The notes below the pieces were generated by a model that made no database searches, was not told where the DNA came from, and saw nothing but the letters and a program-made list of their open reading frames with translations. From NCBI GenBank assembly GCA_963695805.1, contig CAVOHV010000015.1, positions 361,784 through 425,783 of the forward strand: a stretch of 64,000 nucleotides of DNA. Reading direction: 5' to 3'. Positions within the stretch are counted from its first letter, which is position 1. Each line of letters starts with the position of its first letter. The stretch comes from DASUPK01 sp963695805 (GTDB lineage: Bacteria > Actinomycetota > Thermoleophilia > Solirubrobacterales > 70-9). This document shows, piece by piece, positions 50,348 to 58,751 of the stretch. The position numbers were made by a program, and so were the translations under genes.

Positions 50348-50390
50348 AGTGCCATAACCGATCAGCCCCACCAATCGGGCCGATCTCCTT

Positions 50391-50474
50391 GGCCGCTGGA
50401 GGCGACCGACCTAAGGTGATCTCAGGTCGGTGCGGTATCGGCCGCGATCTAGGTGAGTTCCAGCGGCCCCTTTT
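50391..50474 (+). ncRNA. Candidate structured RNA: three-way junction ending in a U-tract
   Basis: GGCCGCTGGA (50391-50400) and TCCAGCGGCC (50459-50468) are perfectly complementary over 10 bp and close a domain with two internal hairpins: ACCGACCT/AGGTCGGT (50405/50424) and ATCG/CGAT (50437/50445). CCTTTT follows the closing stem. This lies in the 239-bp space between convergent genes, so it is either a small RNA, or the 3' UTR and terminator of the LysR gene. No Rfam family recognised. Confidence 0.4.
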
Positions 50475-50519
50475 GATCCGACCTACACATATAAGTACCT
50501 CTCCTCCCAGTAGCACCGT

Positions 50520-50543
50520 TAGCGCCCCGCCCCGGCGGGGCGC
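50520..50543. terminator. Strong GC hairpin between convergent genes
   Basis: AGCGCCCCGCC and GGCGGGGCGCT form an 11-bp perfect stem with a CC loop, 15 bp beyond the exonuclease stop codon. No U-tract on either side, but the position suits transcription termination of the minus-strand gene. Confidence 0.5.
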
Positions 50544-50558
50544 TTCGAGTTCCTAGGC

Positions 50559-51422
50559 CTATCCCGCCTTCTCGAGGAGCCGATCCGCGAGCCGGTTCAT
50601 GCCGCGCTCGCGGGCGGCCTTCGCGGCGCCGCGGTAGTCGGTTCGCTTGTTGCGCGGACGGCTCACCTTCGCGGTCCGCAGGCTCGCCACGTCCTTGAAC
50701 GCGAGCAGCTGATCGCGGTCGCCGGTCAGCGCGGTGCGAAGCGCTGGCCGCGGCTCGCGGATCGCCGCAGCGAGCACCTTCTCGAGGGAGCCGTGCTTGC
50801 GAAGCAGCTCGACGGCGGTCTTCTCGCCCACGCCCTTGGCTCCGGGGATGCCGTCGGAGGGGTCGCCCCGCAGGGCGATCAGGTCCGGGACCAGCTTGGG
50901 CGGAATGCCGTAGCGCTCCTTCACCTCGGCGGGCCCCATCGGCTGCCCGCCCTGTTTCCCAGTGCTGACATAGAGAACCTTCGTCTTCGCGTCGGCGCAC
51001 TGGAACATGTCGCGGTCCCCGGTCATGAGCAGGCTGCGGCCGCCTGCCTTGCTCTCCTTCTGGGCCAGGGTGCCCAGCAGATCGTCGGCCTCGAAGGAGT
51101 CGCTGCCGGCGATCTTCCAGCCGAACGCCCCGAAGAAGTCGGCCGAGTCATCCCACTGCGGCCGCAGTGCGTCAGGGAAAGCCGCCTCGCGATCGGCGTG
51201 GTAGGCGGGAAATAGCTCGAGGCGGTAGGTGGCGGCGTCGGGACCGAAGCAGAGCACCACGGCTCGCGGATCGTGGGTCTCGACCTCCCGGAGGATGAGG
51301 TTCGCGGTACCGAGAAGTGCGTTGACCGGATTGCCGTCCGGGCCCTTGATCGACTTGGGGAGTGCGTAGAACGCCCGGAAGAGCATCGAGGGGGCGTCGA
51401 CGGCGAGCAGGGGGCGCGGCAC
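50559..51422 (-). CDS. 5'-3' exonuclease (PolA N-terminal / XNI type)
   Basis: A 287-residue flap-endonuclease-fold 5' nuclease. The metal-binding Asp residues lie in LLAVDAPSMLFRAFYALP, GSDSFEADDLLGTLA, LLMTGDRDMFQ and ALRGDPSDGIPGAKGVGEKT; the last is the helix-hairpin-helix DNA-binding motif. I chose GTG at 51422 (MPRPLLAVDA) because the longer frame runs back through the TetR gene. It works on flaps or RNA primers in replication and repair. It follows the TetR gene on the same strand with a 10-nt gap. Confidence 0.9.
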   Translation of the reverse strand: MPRPLLAVDAPSMLFRAFYALPKSIKGPDGNPVNALLGTANLILREVETHDPRAVVLCFGPDAATYRLELFPAYHADREAAFPDALRPQWDDSADFFGAFGWKIAGSDSFEADDLLGTLAQKESKAGGRSLLMTGDRDMFQCADAKTKVLYVSTGKQGGQPMGPAEVKERYGIPPKLVPDLIALRGDPSDGIPGAKGVGEKTAVELLRKHGSLEKVLAAAIREPRPALRTALTGDRDQLLAFKDVASLRTAKVSRPRNKRTDYRGAAKAARERGMNRLADRLLEKAG

Positions 51423-51432
51423 GCCCCGCAGG

Positions 51433-52038
51433 CTAGTGCGAGACGGCGGGCGGAACGCCGAGAAGCGCGGCCTCGACCTCGCGGAGGCGGTCGACATCGC
51501 CGCGGATGCCGGCGACGGCGTCGTTGAAGAGGAACGCCTGGGCGAGCTTGACGATCGCGTAGCCGAGGATCGCCGGCTCGACCGGCGGCTCGTACGTGCC
51601 GGCCTCGACCTCCTCGGTGATCTGCGCAGTGATCAGCTCCACGATCCGGGGCTGAACAATCCCGGCGCCCGAGGCGACCAGCCGCAGAGCTGCGTCCCGC
51701 TCCTGGTCGACGAAGGCGCGGAGGGCGGGAGCGTCCGCGAGCGCGCGGTTGAAGCGGTCGAAGGTGTCCAGCAGGCCGGGGCCGCCCTGTCCCTCGAGCC
51801 CGGCTCGGGCCTCGACCAGCACGGGCTCAGTCGCCCGAGTGACCACCTCGCCGATCAGGTTGTCGCGCGACCCGAACCAGCGATAGACCGTGGCCCTGCC
51901 GATCCCGATGTCCGCCGCGATCGCCTGGACTTCGATCCGCTGCCCGCGCAGGTAGCGGTAGAGGCCCGCCTCGATGACGTCCTCGCGGGTGGCGCCGGCA
52001 GGACGGCCGTGCTGTCTCGTCGCTCCCATTTGAGACAT
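51433..52038 (-). CDS. TetR/AcrR-family transcriptional regulator (QsdR-like)
   Basis: A 201-residue repressor. The N-terminal HTH (residues 18-65) shows VIEAGLYRYLRGQRIEVQAI, then AADIGIGRATVYRWFGSRDN. The C-terminal ligand domain resembles the QsdR TetR C-terminal family. ATG at 52038 (MSQMGATRQ). A 20-bp palindrome typical of TetR operators lies in front of the neighbouring P450 gene, so this protein is the likely repressor of that gene. Confidence 0.88.
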   Translation of the reverse strand: MSQMGATRQHGRPAGATREDVIEAGLYRYLRGQRIEVQAIAADIGIGRATVYRWFGSRDNLIGEVVTRATEPVLVEARAGLEGQGGPGLLDTFDRFNRALADAPALRAFVDQERDAALRLVASGAGIVQPRIVELITAQITEEVEAGTYEPPVEPAILGYAIVKLAQAFLFNDAVAGIRGDVDRLREVEAALLGVPPAVSH

Positions 52039-52103
52039 ACCTAACGCTATCCGGCCTGAGGGTCCCGGAGTGTGTCTTCCAGCGGGTACCGCTGGACGTT
52101 CGG

Positions 52104-53393
52104 CTAGTCGGTCGCCCAGCGGACGGGCAGTGTCTTCAGCTGGTTGAGGAAGGCAGAGACGGCCGGCTGCGGCTCTCCGGCCAGCTCCATGTCCGGGAAG
52201 CGGCGCACGGTCTCCTCGAAGAGGATCCGGAGCTCCAGCCGCGCCAGCGCTGCGCCCAAACAGAAGTGCCGGCCCCCGGCGCCGAAGGCCTGGTGCTCGG
52301 GATTGCGATGGACGTCGAAGCGGTCGGGATCGTCGTAGACGTCTTCGTCCCGGTTCGTGGAGACGTACCACATGACCACCTTCTCGCCCTCCTTGACCGG
52401 CTGGCCGGCGATCTCGGTGTCGCGAGTCGCGGTGCGGCGGAAGTGGGCGAAGGCGGGGTACATCCGCAGGCACTCCTCGACAGCGCCGGGGATCAGTGAG
52501 GGGTTCTCAGCCAGCATCCTCATCTGATCGGGGTGCTCGATCAAGGCGCGCATTCCGCTCGTGTAGGTCGCCTTGGTCGAGTCGTTGCCGGCGGCGACCA
52601 GCAGGAAGAAGCCCATCACGATCTCATGCTCCTGGAGCGTCTCGCCGTCGACCTCCGCGTGGACCAGAACGCTGGTCAGGTCGTCGGTCGGGTTCTCACG
52701 GCGCTCCTCGATCATCTTGCGGCAGCGCTCGAAGATCTCGGGGATGTCCTCCTGCAGGATCTGGTCGAGTCCGCCGGGGTTGAGGTCGTCGTCGCCCAGG
52801 CCGAGCGCTGAGTTCATGAGGCGAGCCCAGACGATGTCGTCCTCCTCCGGGATGCCCATGAAGCTGCCGATCACGCGCCCGACCACGGGCTGGGCGACGT
52901 CCGTGACCAGGTCGCACTCGCCGCGCGGCGCGACGCCGTCGAGCACCTTCTCGACGATCGCCCGGATCCGGTCCTCGTGCTCGGCGATCCTCTTCGGGGT
53001 GAAGCCGCGCTGGAACAGCATCTTGAGGCGGTCGTGCTTCGGGGGATCCTGCGCGATGAACATGCTGCGGGTGAGCTCGAGCGGGATCGCGTGGGTGAGG
53101 CCGGTGACGCCGCCGAGCTCCGACGAGTAGGTCTCCCAGTCGAGGCTGACCTCGCGGACGTTCTCTGCCTTGCTCACCGACCAGAAGCCCTCCTCCTCCG
53201 GATACTCGGGGATCTCGGACCAGTGGACGGGACAACGGCCCCGCAGCTCCTTGAAGAGCTCGTGGGGCGGGCCGTTCTCCCAATGCGGGCGATCGGGGAC
53301 GTCGATCGCGTCCAGGTCGCTCAGATCGAGGCCGTTGGGGCCGTCGGCCGGGGCCGCGGAATCGGTGGTTTGTTCGTCAGGCGATTTCAGCAT
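52104..53393 (-). CDS. Cytochrome P450
   Basis: A 429-residue soluble bacterial P450 monooxygenase. Visible are the I-helix oxygen-activation motif LLVAAGNDSTK, the K-helix ExxR in ECLRMYP, the heme-binding loop FGAGGRHFCLGAALARLEL with the axial Cys, and the meander before it. Redox partners are not adjacent. Substrate unknown; neighbouring SDR, carboxymuconolactone-decarboxylase-like and SRPBCC genes suggest catabolism of a lipid-, terpene- or sterol-like compound. ATG at 53393; the palindrome at 53404 lies 11 nt upstream. Confidence 0.95.
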   Translation of the reverse strand: MLKSPDEQTTDSAAPADGPNGLDLSDLDAIDVPDRPHWENGPPHELFKELRGRCPVHWSEIPEYPEEEGFWSVSKAENVREVSLDWETYSSELGGVTGLTHAIPLELTRSMFIAQDPPKHDRLKMLFQRGFTPKRIAEHEDRIRAIVEKVLDGVAPRGECDLVTDVAQPVVGRVIGSFMGIPEEDDIVWARLMNSALGLGDDDLNPGGLDQILQEDIPEIFERCRKMIEERRENPTDDLTSVLVHAEVDGETLQEHEIVMGFFLLVAAGNDSTKATYTSGMRALIEHPDQMRMLAENPSLIPGAVEECLRMYPAFAHFRRTATRDTEIAGQPVKEGEKVVMWYVSTNRDEDVYDDPDRFDVHRNPEHQAFGAGGRHFCLGAALARLELRILFEETVRRFPDMELAGEPQPAVSAFLNQLKTLPVRWATD

Positions 53394-53403
53394 TGAGCAG
53401 ACT

Positions 53404-53423
53404 AACTGGCTGGTCAGCCAGTT
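53404..53423. promoter_or_regulatory. TetR-type palindromic operator before the P450 gene
   Basis: AACTGGCTG and CAGCCAGTT are perfect 9-bp arms around a 2-bp spacer, located 11-30 nt upstream of the P450 start codon. Size and symmetry fit a TetR dimer site. The TetR gene 1.3 kb away is the natural candidate. Confidence 0.65.
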
Positions 53424-53718
53424 TCCATTCATGGCCAAAGGGCAGGGGTACCCCACCCGTCCTGGATTCATTCATCGGCCGATTGCCTACCGCTGTTTAG
53501 GGCTGGCCGGACCGGATGGACGCCTGGCTCAAAGTCGCCAGGATGGATGGCAGGGCCTCGCGAAGGTCCCGCTGCCAGCGCAGGAGCACCCGGACATGAG
53601 TCGGCTGCCGCAGCGCCGGGGTGGATAGGGTCAGCTCCGTGAGGCGTGAGTCGAGCTGCTGTGAGGAGACCAACTGGATACCGTCGTCCGCGGCGCGCGC
53701 CGAACGGAGGCAGTAGCC

Positions 53719-54555
53719 GTGGCTGAGCGCTCGGTCCAGGCGACCGTCGAGGAGGCGCTGGGCGAGGCGCCGGGTCGCCGCCGGCTCGAGGGCAGGCGCA
53801 TCCTCGTAGTCGGCGCGGGACAGGACGACCACGGCCTCGACGACCCGCCGATCGGCAACGGGCGCGCGATGTCGATTCTCTTCGCGCGGGAAGGCGCGTC
53901 GGTCGCCCTGCTGGATCTCAACGAGCAGAGCGCGGAGGAATCCGCCGAGCTGGTGCGCGCCGAGGGCGCGGACGCGCTCGTAATCGGGGCCGACGCGAGC
54001 AGTGAGGCGGCGATGACGGATGCCTTCGAGAGGACGGCCGCGCAGTTCGGCGGCATCGACGGCCTGGTGATGAACGCCGGGGTCGGGGCGGGGCTCGGCC
54101 TGGCGGGCACCAGCGTCGAGGACTGGGACCGGGTGATGGCGGTCAACGCCCGATCCCAGTTCCTGGGCTGCAAGCTCGCCATCGGGTCGATGGATGACGG
54201 CGGCTCGGTCGTGCTGGTCGGCTCGATCGCCTCGCGCGAGGTGATGCCCTTTCCGGTCTATGCCGCCTCCAAGGCGGCGCTCGAGGCGCTCTGTCGCCAG
54301 TCCGCGGTGGAAGGCGCACCCCGCATCCGGACCAATCTGCTGATGCCGGGCCTGATCGACACCTCGCTCGGCCGGCTCGCGTCTCAGATCAGCCCGCTGC
54401 GCGACGAGGTCCCGATCCCCGCCGGACGTCAGGGGACGGCGTGGGAGGTCGCGTACGCCGCCGTCTTCCTGCTCTCGGGCGAGTCGAGCTACGTCACCGG
54501 CCAGAGCCTGATCGTGGACGGCGGGCTGACGGTCGCCCCGAGGACGACCCGATGA
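53719..54555 (+). CDS. Short-chain dehydrogenase/reductase (variant glycine motif)
   Basis: A 278-residue NAD(P)-dependent SDR. The nucleotide-binding motif is unusual and long: VVGAGQDDHGLDDPPIGNGR, with an insertion between the Gly residues. The rest is standard: VMNAGVGAGLG, SIASRE, catalytic YAASK, and YVTGQSLIVDGGLTV at the end. GTG at 53719 starts the frame. The 295 bp upstream (53424-53718) shows only a weak minus-strand frame. It is 3 bp upstream of the carboxymuconolactone-decarboxylase-like gene, so one operon. Confidence 0.87.
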   Translation: MAERSVQATVEEALGEAPGRRRLEGRRILVVGAGQDDHGLDDPPIGNGRAMSILFAREGASVALLDLNEQSAEESAELVRAEGADALVIGADASSEAAMTDAFERTAAQFGGIDGLVMNAGVGAGLGLAGTSVEDWDRVMAVNARSQFLGCKLAIGSMDDGGSVVLVGSIASREVMPFPVYAASKAALEALCRQSAVEGAPRIRTNLLMPGLIDTSLGRLASQISPLRDEVPIPAGRQGTAWEVAYAAVFLLSGESSYVTGQSLIVDGGLTVAPRTTR

Positions 54556-55120
54556 GCGACGAGCCGCGCATTCCGCCGCTTCCCCCCGATGAGTGGGAGG
54601 GAGAAATCAAGCGGATTCTCGACACGGTCCCGGCCGGGATCGAGGGCCGCCTCGGCGACAACAACATATTCCCGACCTTCGCACGCCATCCCGATCTCTT
54701 CCTGGCCTGGCTGCGGTTCGGCGGCTACCTGCTGACCTCGGGCAAGCTGCTCGGGCCCCGACCGCGAGCTGCTCATCCTCCGCACCGCCGTCAACTGCCG
54801 CTCCGACTACGAGTGGGGTCAGCACGTGCGGATCTCGCTCGCCGGCGGGATCGACCGCGAGATGATCGACCGGGTCCTCGATGGGCCGGACGCGGACGGA
54901 TGGTCGGCGCACGAGTCGACTCTCCTGCGTGCCGCCGACGAGCTCCATGCGGAGTCGCGCATGTCGGACGGAGACCTGGGCGGCTCTCGCCGAGGCCTAC
55001 GACACCGAGCGGCTGATCGAGGCGACCATGGTGGTGGGCCACTACCACATGCTCGCCTTCGCACTGAACACCTTCGGGGTCGAGCTCGACGACGGCCTCG
55101 AGCCGCTCCCCTGGCGATGA
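54552..55120 (+). pseudogene. Carboxymuconolactone decarboxylase-like (AhpD fold) protein, two frameshifts
   Basis: A ~188-residue AhpD/CMD-fold protein. The N-terminal part (MSDEPRIPPLPPDEWEGEIK, then FPTFARHPDLFLAWLRFGGY) is in frame 1. The central part continues in another frame (ELLILRTAVNCRSDYEWGQH), and the C-terminal part in a third (TWAALAEAYDTERLIEATMV, GHYHMLAFALNTFGVEL). Extra bases near 54766 (GGGCCCCGACC) and 54974 (GACGGAGACC) would restore one frame; 569 bp is two more than 188 codons plus stop. Its stop overlaps the ATG of the next gene (ATGA), as in an intact operon. Confidence 0.78.
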
Positions 55121-55575
55121 AGCCGGTCAGGGTCTCGGTCGACGTGCCCAACCCGCGCCCCGAGGTCTACGAGTTCCTCGATGTGCTCGGTAACCACGAG
55201 CAGTTCACCGACCACTTCATGGTCGACTGGGAGCTCTCGGGGCCGGAGCGCGGCGTCGGGGCAAAGGCGAACGTCAGAGTGAAGGCCGCGGGGGAGAAGG
55301 ACCGGACGGAGATCGAGGTGGTCGAGGCGGACGCCGGGCGTCGTATCGTCGAGGAGGGAACGGGCGGGTCACGCGGCAGGCGACGGACGCGTGGCAGCTA
55401 CAGGCTCGAAGACCTGCCAGGTGGCGGCACTCGCATCGACTTCACACTCGAGTTCCTCTCGCTCCCGACCGGCGAGAGGCTGATGGGCCCGCTGCAGCGC
55501 GCCTACGTGAAGCGGGTCAACGGCAAGGCGCTGACGCGCCTTGCCGAGCGTCTCAGCACCTCCGAAACTGACTGA
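55117..55575 (+). CDS. SRPBCC (START-like) family protein
   Basis: A 152-residue protein with the START-like ligand-binding fold: VSVDVPNPRPEVYEFLDVLG at the N-terminus, a beta-grip (DFTLEFLSLPTGERLMGP) and a long C-terminal helix (YVKRVNGKALTRLAERLS). Binds a hydrophobic ligand, possibly the P450/SDR substrate. ATG overlaps the preceding stop by 3 nt, so translation is coupled. Confidence 0.8.
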   Translation: MKPVRVSVDVPNPRPEVYEFLDVLGNHEQFTDHFMVDWELSGPERGVGAKANVRVKAAGEKDRTEIEVVEADAGRRIVEEGTGGSRGRRRTRGSYRLEDLPGGGTRIDFTLEFLSLPTGERLMGPLQRAYVKRVNGKALTRLAERLSTSETD

Positions 55576-55606
55576 TCAGCTCCGACTCGCTACAAATCCC
55601 GCCGAC

Positions 55607-56116
55607 ATGAACCGGACTCGGGCAACAAGACTCCTCGTGGCGCTGGCCGCCGCAGCGCTGCTTGCAGTGCTCGCCGGCTGTGGCTCGGACTCGAGCGGGC
55701 AGGACAGCGCCACCACCCCGACGGAGGTCTCGATTCCCTCCCCCACCTCGCCGCTGCCGACCACCACCACGACGACCAGCACGGCCAACGGCGGCGGGGG
55801 CGGCAAGAAGAAGCCCGCGGAGACGACGAACACCACGGGCGGCTCGGCGCCGCCGTGCTCGGTCCCCGTGGCCTACCAGGACTTCAAGTACACCGGCATC
55901 GACTGCTCGGCCGCCCTCGCCGTGGCGACCACCTGGGACCGGAACGGCAAGATCTGCAACACCGTCGACAACCCCGAGTCACCGATCGGGCCACAGCGCA
56001 CCTGCTCGGTCGAGGGCTTCACCTGCACTGCGAAGCGCGACATCCACTCGGATGCCCGCTTCGTCACCTGCACCCAGGGCGGGCAGAGCATCCGCTTCAC
56101 CTGGCTGCCGGCGTAG
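55607..56116 (+). CDS. Lipoprotein of unknown function
   Basis: A 169-residue exported lipoprotein: basic start, hydrophobic signal and lipobox (LAVLAGC, Cys near residue 25), followed by a long Ser/Thr/Pro/Gly-rich linker (to about residue 85) and a small Cys-rich domain with six Cys (CSVP, DCSAAL, ICNTV, TCSVEG, FTCTAKR, VTCTQGG), probably three disulfides. No family recognised. Confidence 0.65.
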   Translation: MNRTRATRLLVALAAAALLAVLAGCGSDSSGQDSATTPTEVSIPSPTSPLPTTTTTTSTANGGGGGKKKPAETTNTTGGSAPPCSVPVAYQDFKYTGIDCSAALAVATTWDRNGKICNTVDNPESPIGPQRTCSVEGFTCTAKRDIHSDARFVTCTQGGQSIRFTWLPA

Positions 56117-56123
56117 TTTCGGC

Positions 56124-57536
56124 TCAGAATCCGGTCGAGGTGTGGACGCGCTTTCGCGCGTGCTCGTCGAGGCCGCCCTTCTTCTGGAGCACGTCGCACG
56201 CGGTCTTCAGGTCCTCGACAAGCTTCTCGGCCAGCGAATAGCCCAGCGTCAGCTTCACCAGCGCGCGCATCAGCTTCACCTCCTGCGCGTTGGGCGGCAG
56301 GTGGTAGGCGGGAACCAGCCAGCCGCGCTCGGCGGCCAGCTGTGAGGCGACGTCGAACTCGTCGTAGCGCTGGTCTCCGCTGAGTCGCCAGGCCACGAGC
56401 GGCAGCTGCTCCCCCTCCCCGATCAGCTCGAAGGGGCCGACGTCGGCGATTCCCTTGGCCAGCTCCGCGGCGTTCTTCTGCATCAGCTTCATCAGGTTCT
56501 CGTAGCCCGAGCGCCCGAAGCGGATGAAGTTGTAGTACTGGGCGAGGACCATCGCCGATCCGGTGGAGAAGTTGAGCGTGAAGGTCGCGTCGCGCTTGCC
56601 CAGGTAGTCCTCGTAGAAGATCAGGTCCTCGGGGAGGGAGTCGGGGCTGCGGAAGATCAGCCAGCCGATGCCGGGGTAGACGAGGCCGAACTTGTGCCCC
56701 GATGCATTGATCGAGGCGACCTGCTCGAGCCGGAAGTCCCATTCCGAGTGCGGGTAGAGGAAGGGCCAGACGAAGGCGCCGCTGGCACCGTCCACGTGCA
56801 GCGGGATGTCCATGCCCTTGTCGTTCTTGACCTTCACCAGCAGGTCATTGATCCCGACGATGTCATCCGCGTGGCCCGTGAACGTCGTGCCGAGGACGGC
56901 CGCCACACCGATGGTGCTCTCGTCGATGTGCGGCTCGACGTCCTCCGGGCCGATCACGAGCTTGTCCTCCTGCAGCGGCACGATCCGCGGCTCGACGTCG
57001 AAGTAGCGACAGAACTTCTCCCAGACGACGTGGACGTCCCCGCCGAAGATCAGGTTGGGCTTGTCGGTGTCCTCCTTCGCCTCCTCCCGGCGCGCCCGCC
57101 ACTTCCATTTCATGGCGAGAGCGCCGAGCATGATCGCCTCGGAGGAGCCCTGCGTTCGTGCGCCGATGGTCTCGCCGGGCGCGTGGAAGAGGTCGGCGAG
57201 CATCCGGATGCACCGCTGCTCGATCTCCGCGGTCTGCGGGTACTCGGCGTGGTCGATGAAGTTCCGGTGGAGGTTCTGACCGATCAGCTGGGTGACGTCC
57301 GGGCCCATCCAGGTGGTGACGAAGGTGGCGAGGTTCCGTTCGGGGTCGCCATCCAGGAAGAGCTCCTCCTCGATCAGGTACTTGGCGTCCATCGGATCCA
57401 TCGGGTCCTCCGGGATCTTGTGATCCGGGGCAGGCCGGCCGATGAAGCGACCGCGCCGGAGCATCAAGCGCTCGCTGAGATCCTTCTCCCTCGACGCCAC
57501 GGAGCGGACACTACTCTGAGGTTTGTTCACAGGCAT
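56124..57536 (-). CDS. gadB: Glutamate decarboxylase (PLP)
   Basis: Converts glutamate to GABA and CO2. About 470 residues with the GadB signature: NLATFVTTWMGPDVTQLIGQ, HAEYPQTAEIEQRCIRMLAD, RTQGSSEAIMLGALAMKW, HVDGASGAFVWPFLYP, and the PLP lysine in INASGHKFGLVYPGIGW. The start is unsettled: ATG at 57536 shares its CATG with the ATG of the divergent RDD gene, which leaves no promoter space; ATG at 57464 (MLRRGRFIG) or GTG at 57530 are alternatives. No GABA antiporter gene is adjacent, so a role in acid resistance is open. Confidence 0.9.
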   Translation of the reverse strand: MPVNKPQSSVRSVASREKDLSERLMLRRGRFIGRPAPDHKIPEDPMDPMDAKYLIEEELFLDGDPERNLATFVTTWMGPDVTQLIGQNLHRNFIDHAEYPQTAEIEQRCIRMLADLFHAPGETIGARTQGSSEAIMLGALAMKWKWRARREEAKEDTDKPNLIFGGDVHVVWEKFCRYFDVEPRIVPLQEDKLVIGPEDVEPHIDESTIGVAAVLGTTFTGHADDIVGINDLLVKVKNDKGMDIPLHVDGASGAFVWPFLYPHSEWDFRLEQVASINASGHKFGLVYPGIGWLIFRSPDSLPEDLIFYEDYLGKRDATFTLNFSTGSAMVLAQYYNFIRFGRSGYENLMKLMQKNAAELAKGIADVGPFELIGEGEQLPLVAWRLSGDQRYDEFDVASQLAAERGWLVPAYHLPPNAQEVKLMRALVKLTLGYSLAEKLVEDLKTACDVLQKKGGLDEHARKRVHTSTGF

Positions 57537-58456
57537 GGAGGCACGACCCCCCGCATCGGAGTCGGATACCCCGGAGGAGCGTCCGGACCCCTCACCGCGG
57601 GTGGATCCGCCCTCCAACGGCACCGTCGGCTCGCTGCTCGAGTCGGCGGCCCGCGCCGGCTTCAGCGGCGCTCGCGGCGTGGCGAGGCGATTGGGCCTCG
57701 ATCGTGCCGTGGATCGCGGCGTCGATCGCGCGCTCGACAGCGAGACCGCGGCGAAAGCCACCGAGAGGTTCCTGGACAACGAGACGACGAAGCGCGTCTG
57801 GGGCAAGGTCCTGGAGAGCGACGAGGCGCAGAAGCTCGTCGAGCGGGTCGCCGACGCGCCGGAGGTGCGCGCGGCGATCACCAAGCAGGGGGTCGGCCTG
57901 CTCGAGGACCTGCGGCGTGGGGTGCGCAGCGCGGCTCGGCAGGTCGACACCGCGATCGAGCGAGTGGCCCGCAGGGTTCTCCGCAGGCCCCAGCGGGAGC
58001 GCCGCCCGATCTATGCCGGTTCGTTCAGCCGGCTGCTCGCGCTGGCGATCGACGCGGGCGTCGTCTACGGGTCTCTGCTTCTGATCACGGCGGCGATCGC
58101 GGCGCTGATCAACCTCTTCTCGAGCGGCGACCAGCAGGCGGGAACCGCGGTGATCGCACTCGGGTTCACCGCCTGGTCGCTGATCGCGATCGCATACCTG
58201 GTGATCTTCTGGTCCGGCGCCGGCCGCACGCCGGGGATGTCCTTCGTCGCGATCCGAATGCTCTCCGAGGACGGCGCGGCCGGTCAGGCCGGGCCAGGCC
58301 TTCCGCCGTGTGATCTGGCTGGGGATCTCGGCCCTGCCGCTGCTGCTCGGGTTCTGGGGAGTCCTCTTCGAGCCCGAGCGCCGCGGCTGGCCCGACCGCC
58401 GCGCCCACACGGTCGTCTGCTACGCGGATACGGAGCTCGACAAGGACCTCGTCTAG
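57535..58456 (+). pseudogene. RDD-family membrane protein, single frameshift
   Basis: A ~306-residue protein. The N-terminal ~160 residues are charged and helical, without a recognised domain. An RDD domain follows (YAGSFSRLLALAIDAGVVYG, LVIFWSGAGRTPGMSFVAIR). The last part is in another frame after about 58285: QAFRRVIWLGISALPLLLGF, WGVLFEPERRGWPDRRAHTV, ending DTELDKDLV. 922 bp is one more than 306 codons plus stop, so one extra base. RDD proteins are membrane proteins of unclear role, some with transport activity. Confidence 0.72.
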
Positions 58457-58749
58457 ACCGGCTCGTCGAGCAGCTCGTTCGCCTCGCTCCAGCGGCCGGG
58501 CGGCACCCGCAGCGCGATATCGGCGCGACCGTATTCATCGGGCGGGTAGTCCGAGGTGATCACGGCGTCCACCCCCGCATCGGTGAGCTGCTGGCGCCAG
58601 GCGCGGGCTGTCTCCAGCTCCCCGAAGTCCCGTACCACGTCCCAGTCGTCGTAGCTCGCGTCGCCGACGTGTAGTTCGTCGAGACCGTCGGGATGCAGCG
58701 AATCGTCGCCGACGCCGAACAGCTGGCGGAACTTGTCGCTGATGCCCAT
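58453..58749 (-). CDS. Small conserved soluble protein
   Basis: A 98-residue protein with DFGELETARAWRQQLTDAG, VDAVITSDYPPDEYG and ADIALRVPPGRWSEANELL, a ferredoxin-like layout resembling the DUF2007 putative signal-transducing family. ATG at 58749, 2 bp from the stop of the upstream SDR gene on the same strand. Its stop overlaps that of the convergent RDD gene by 4 bp. Confidence 0.6.
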   Translation of the reverse strand: MGISDKFRQLFGVGDDSLHPDGLDELHVGDASYDDWDVVRDFGELETARAWRQQLTDAGVDAVITSDYPPDEYGRADIALRVPPGRWSEANELLDEPV

Positions 58750-58751
58750 TG

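Noticed and set aside
53497..53832. A 111-codon minus-strand frame before the SDR gene
   Set aside because: It overlaps the SDR start region and has no ribosome binding site or family I recognise, although its C-terminal half looks somewhat protein-like.
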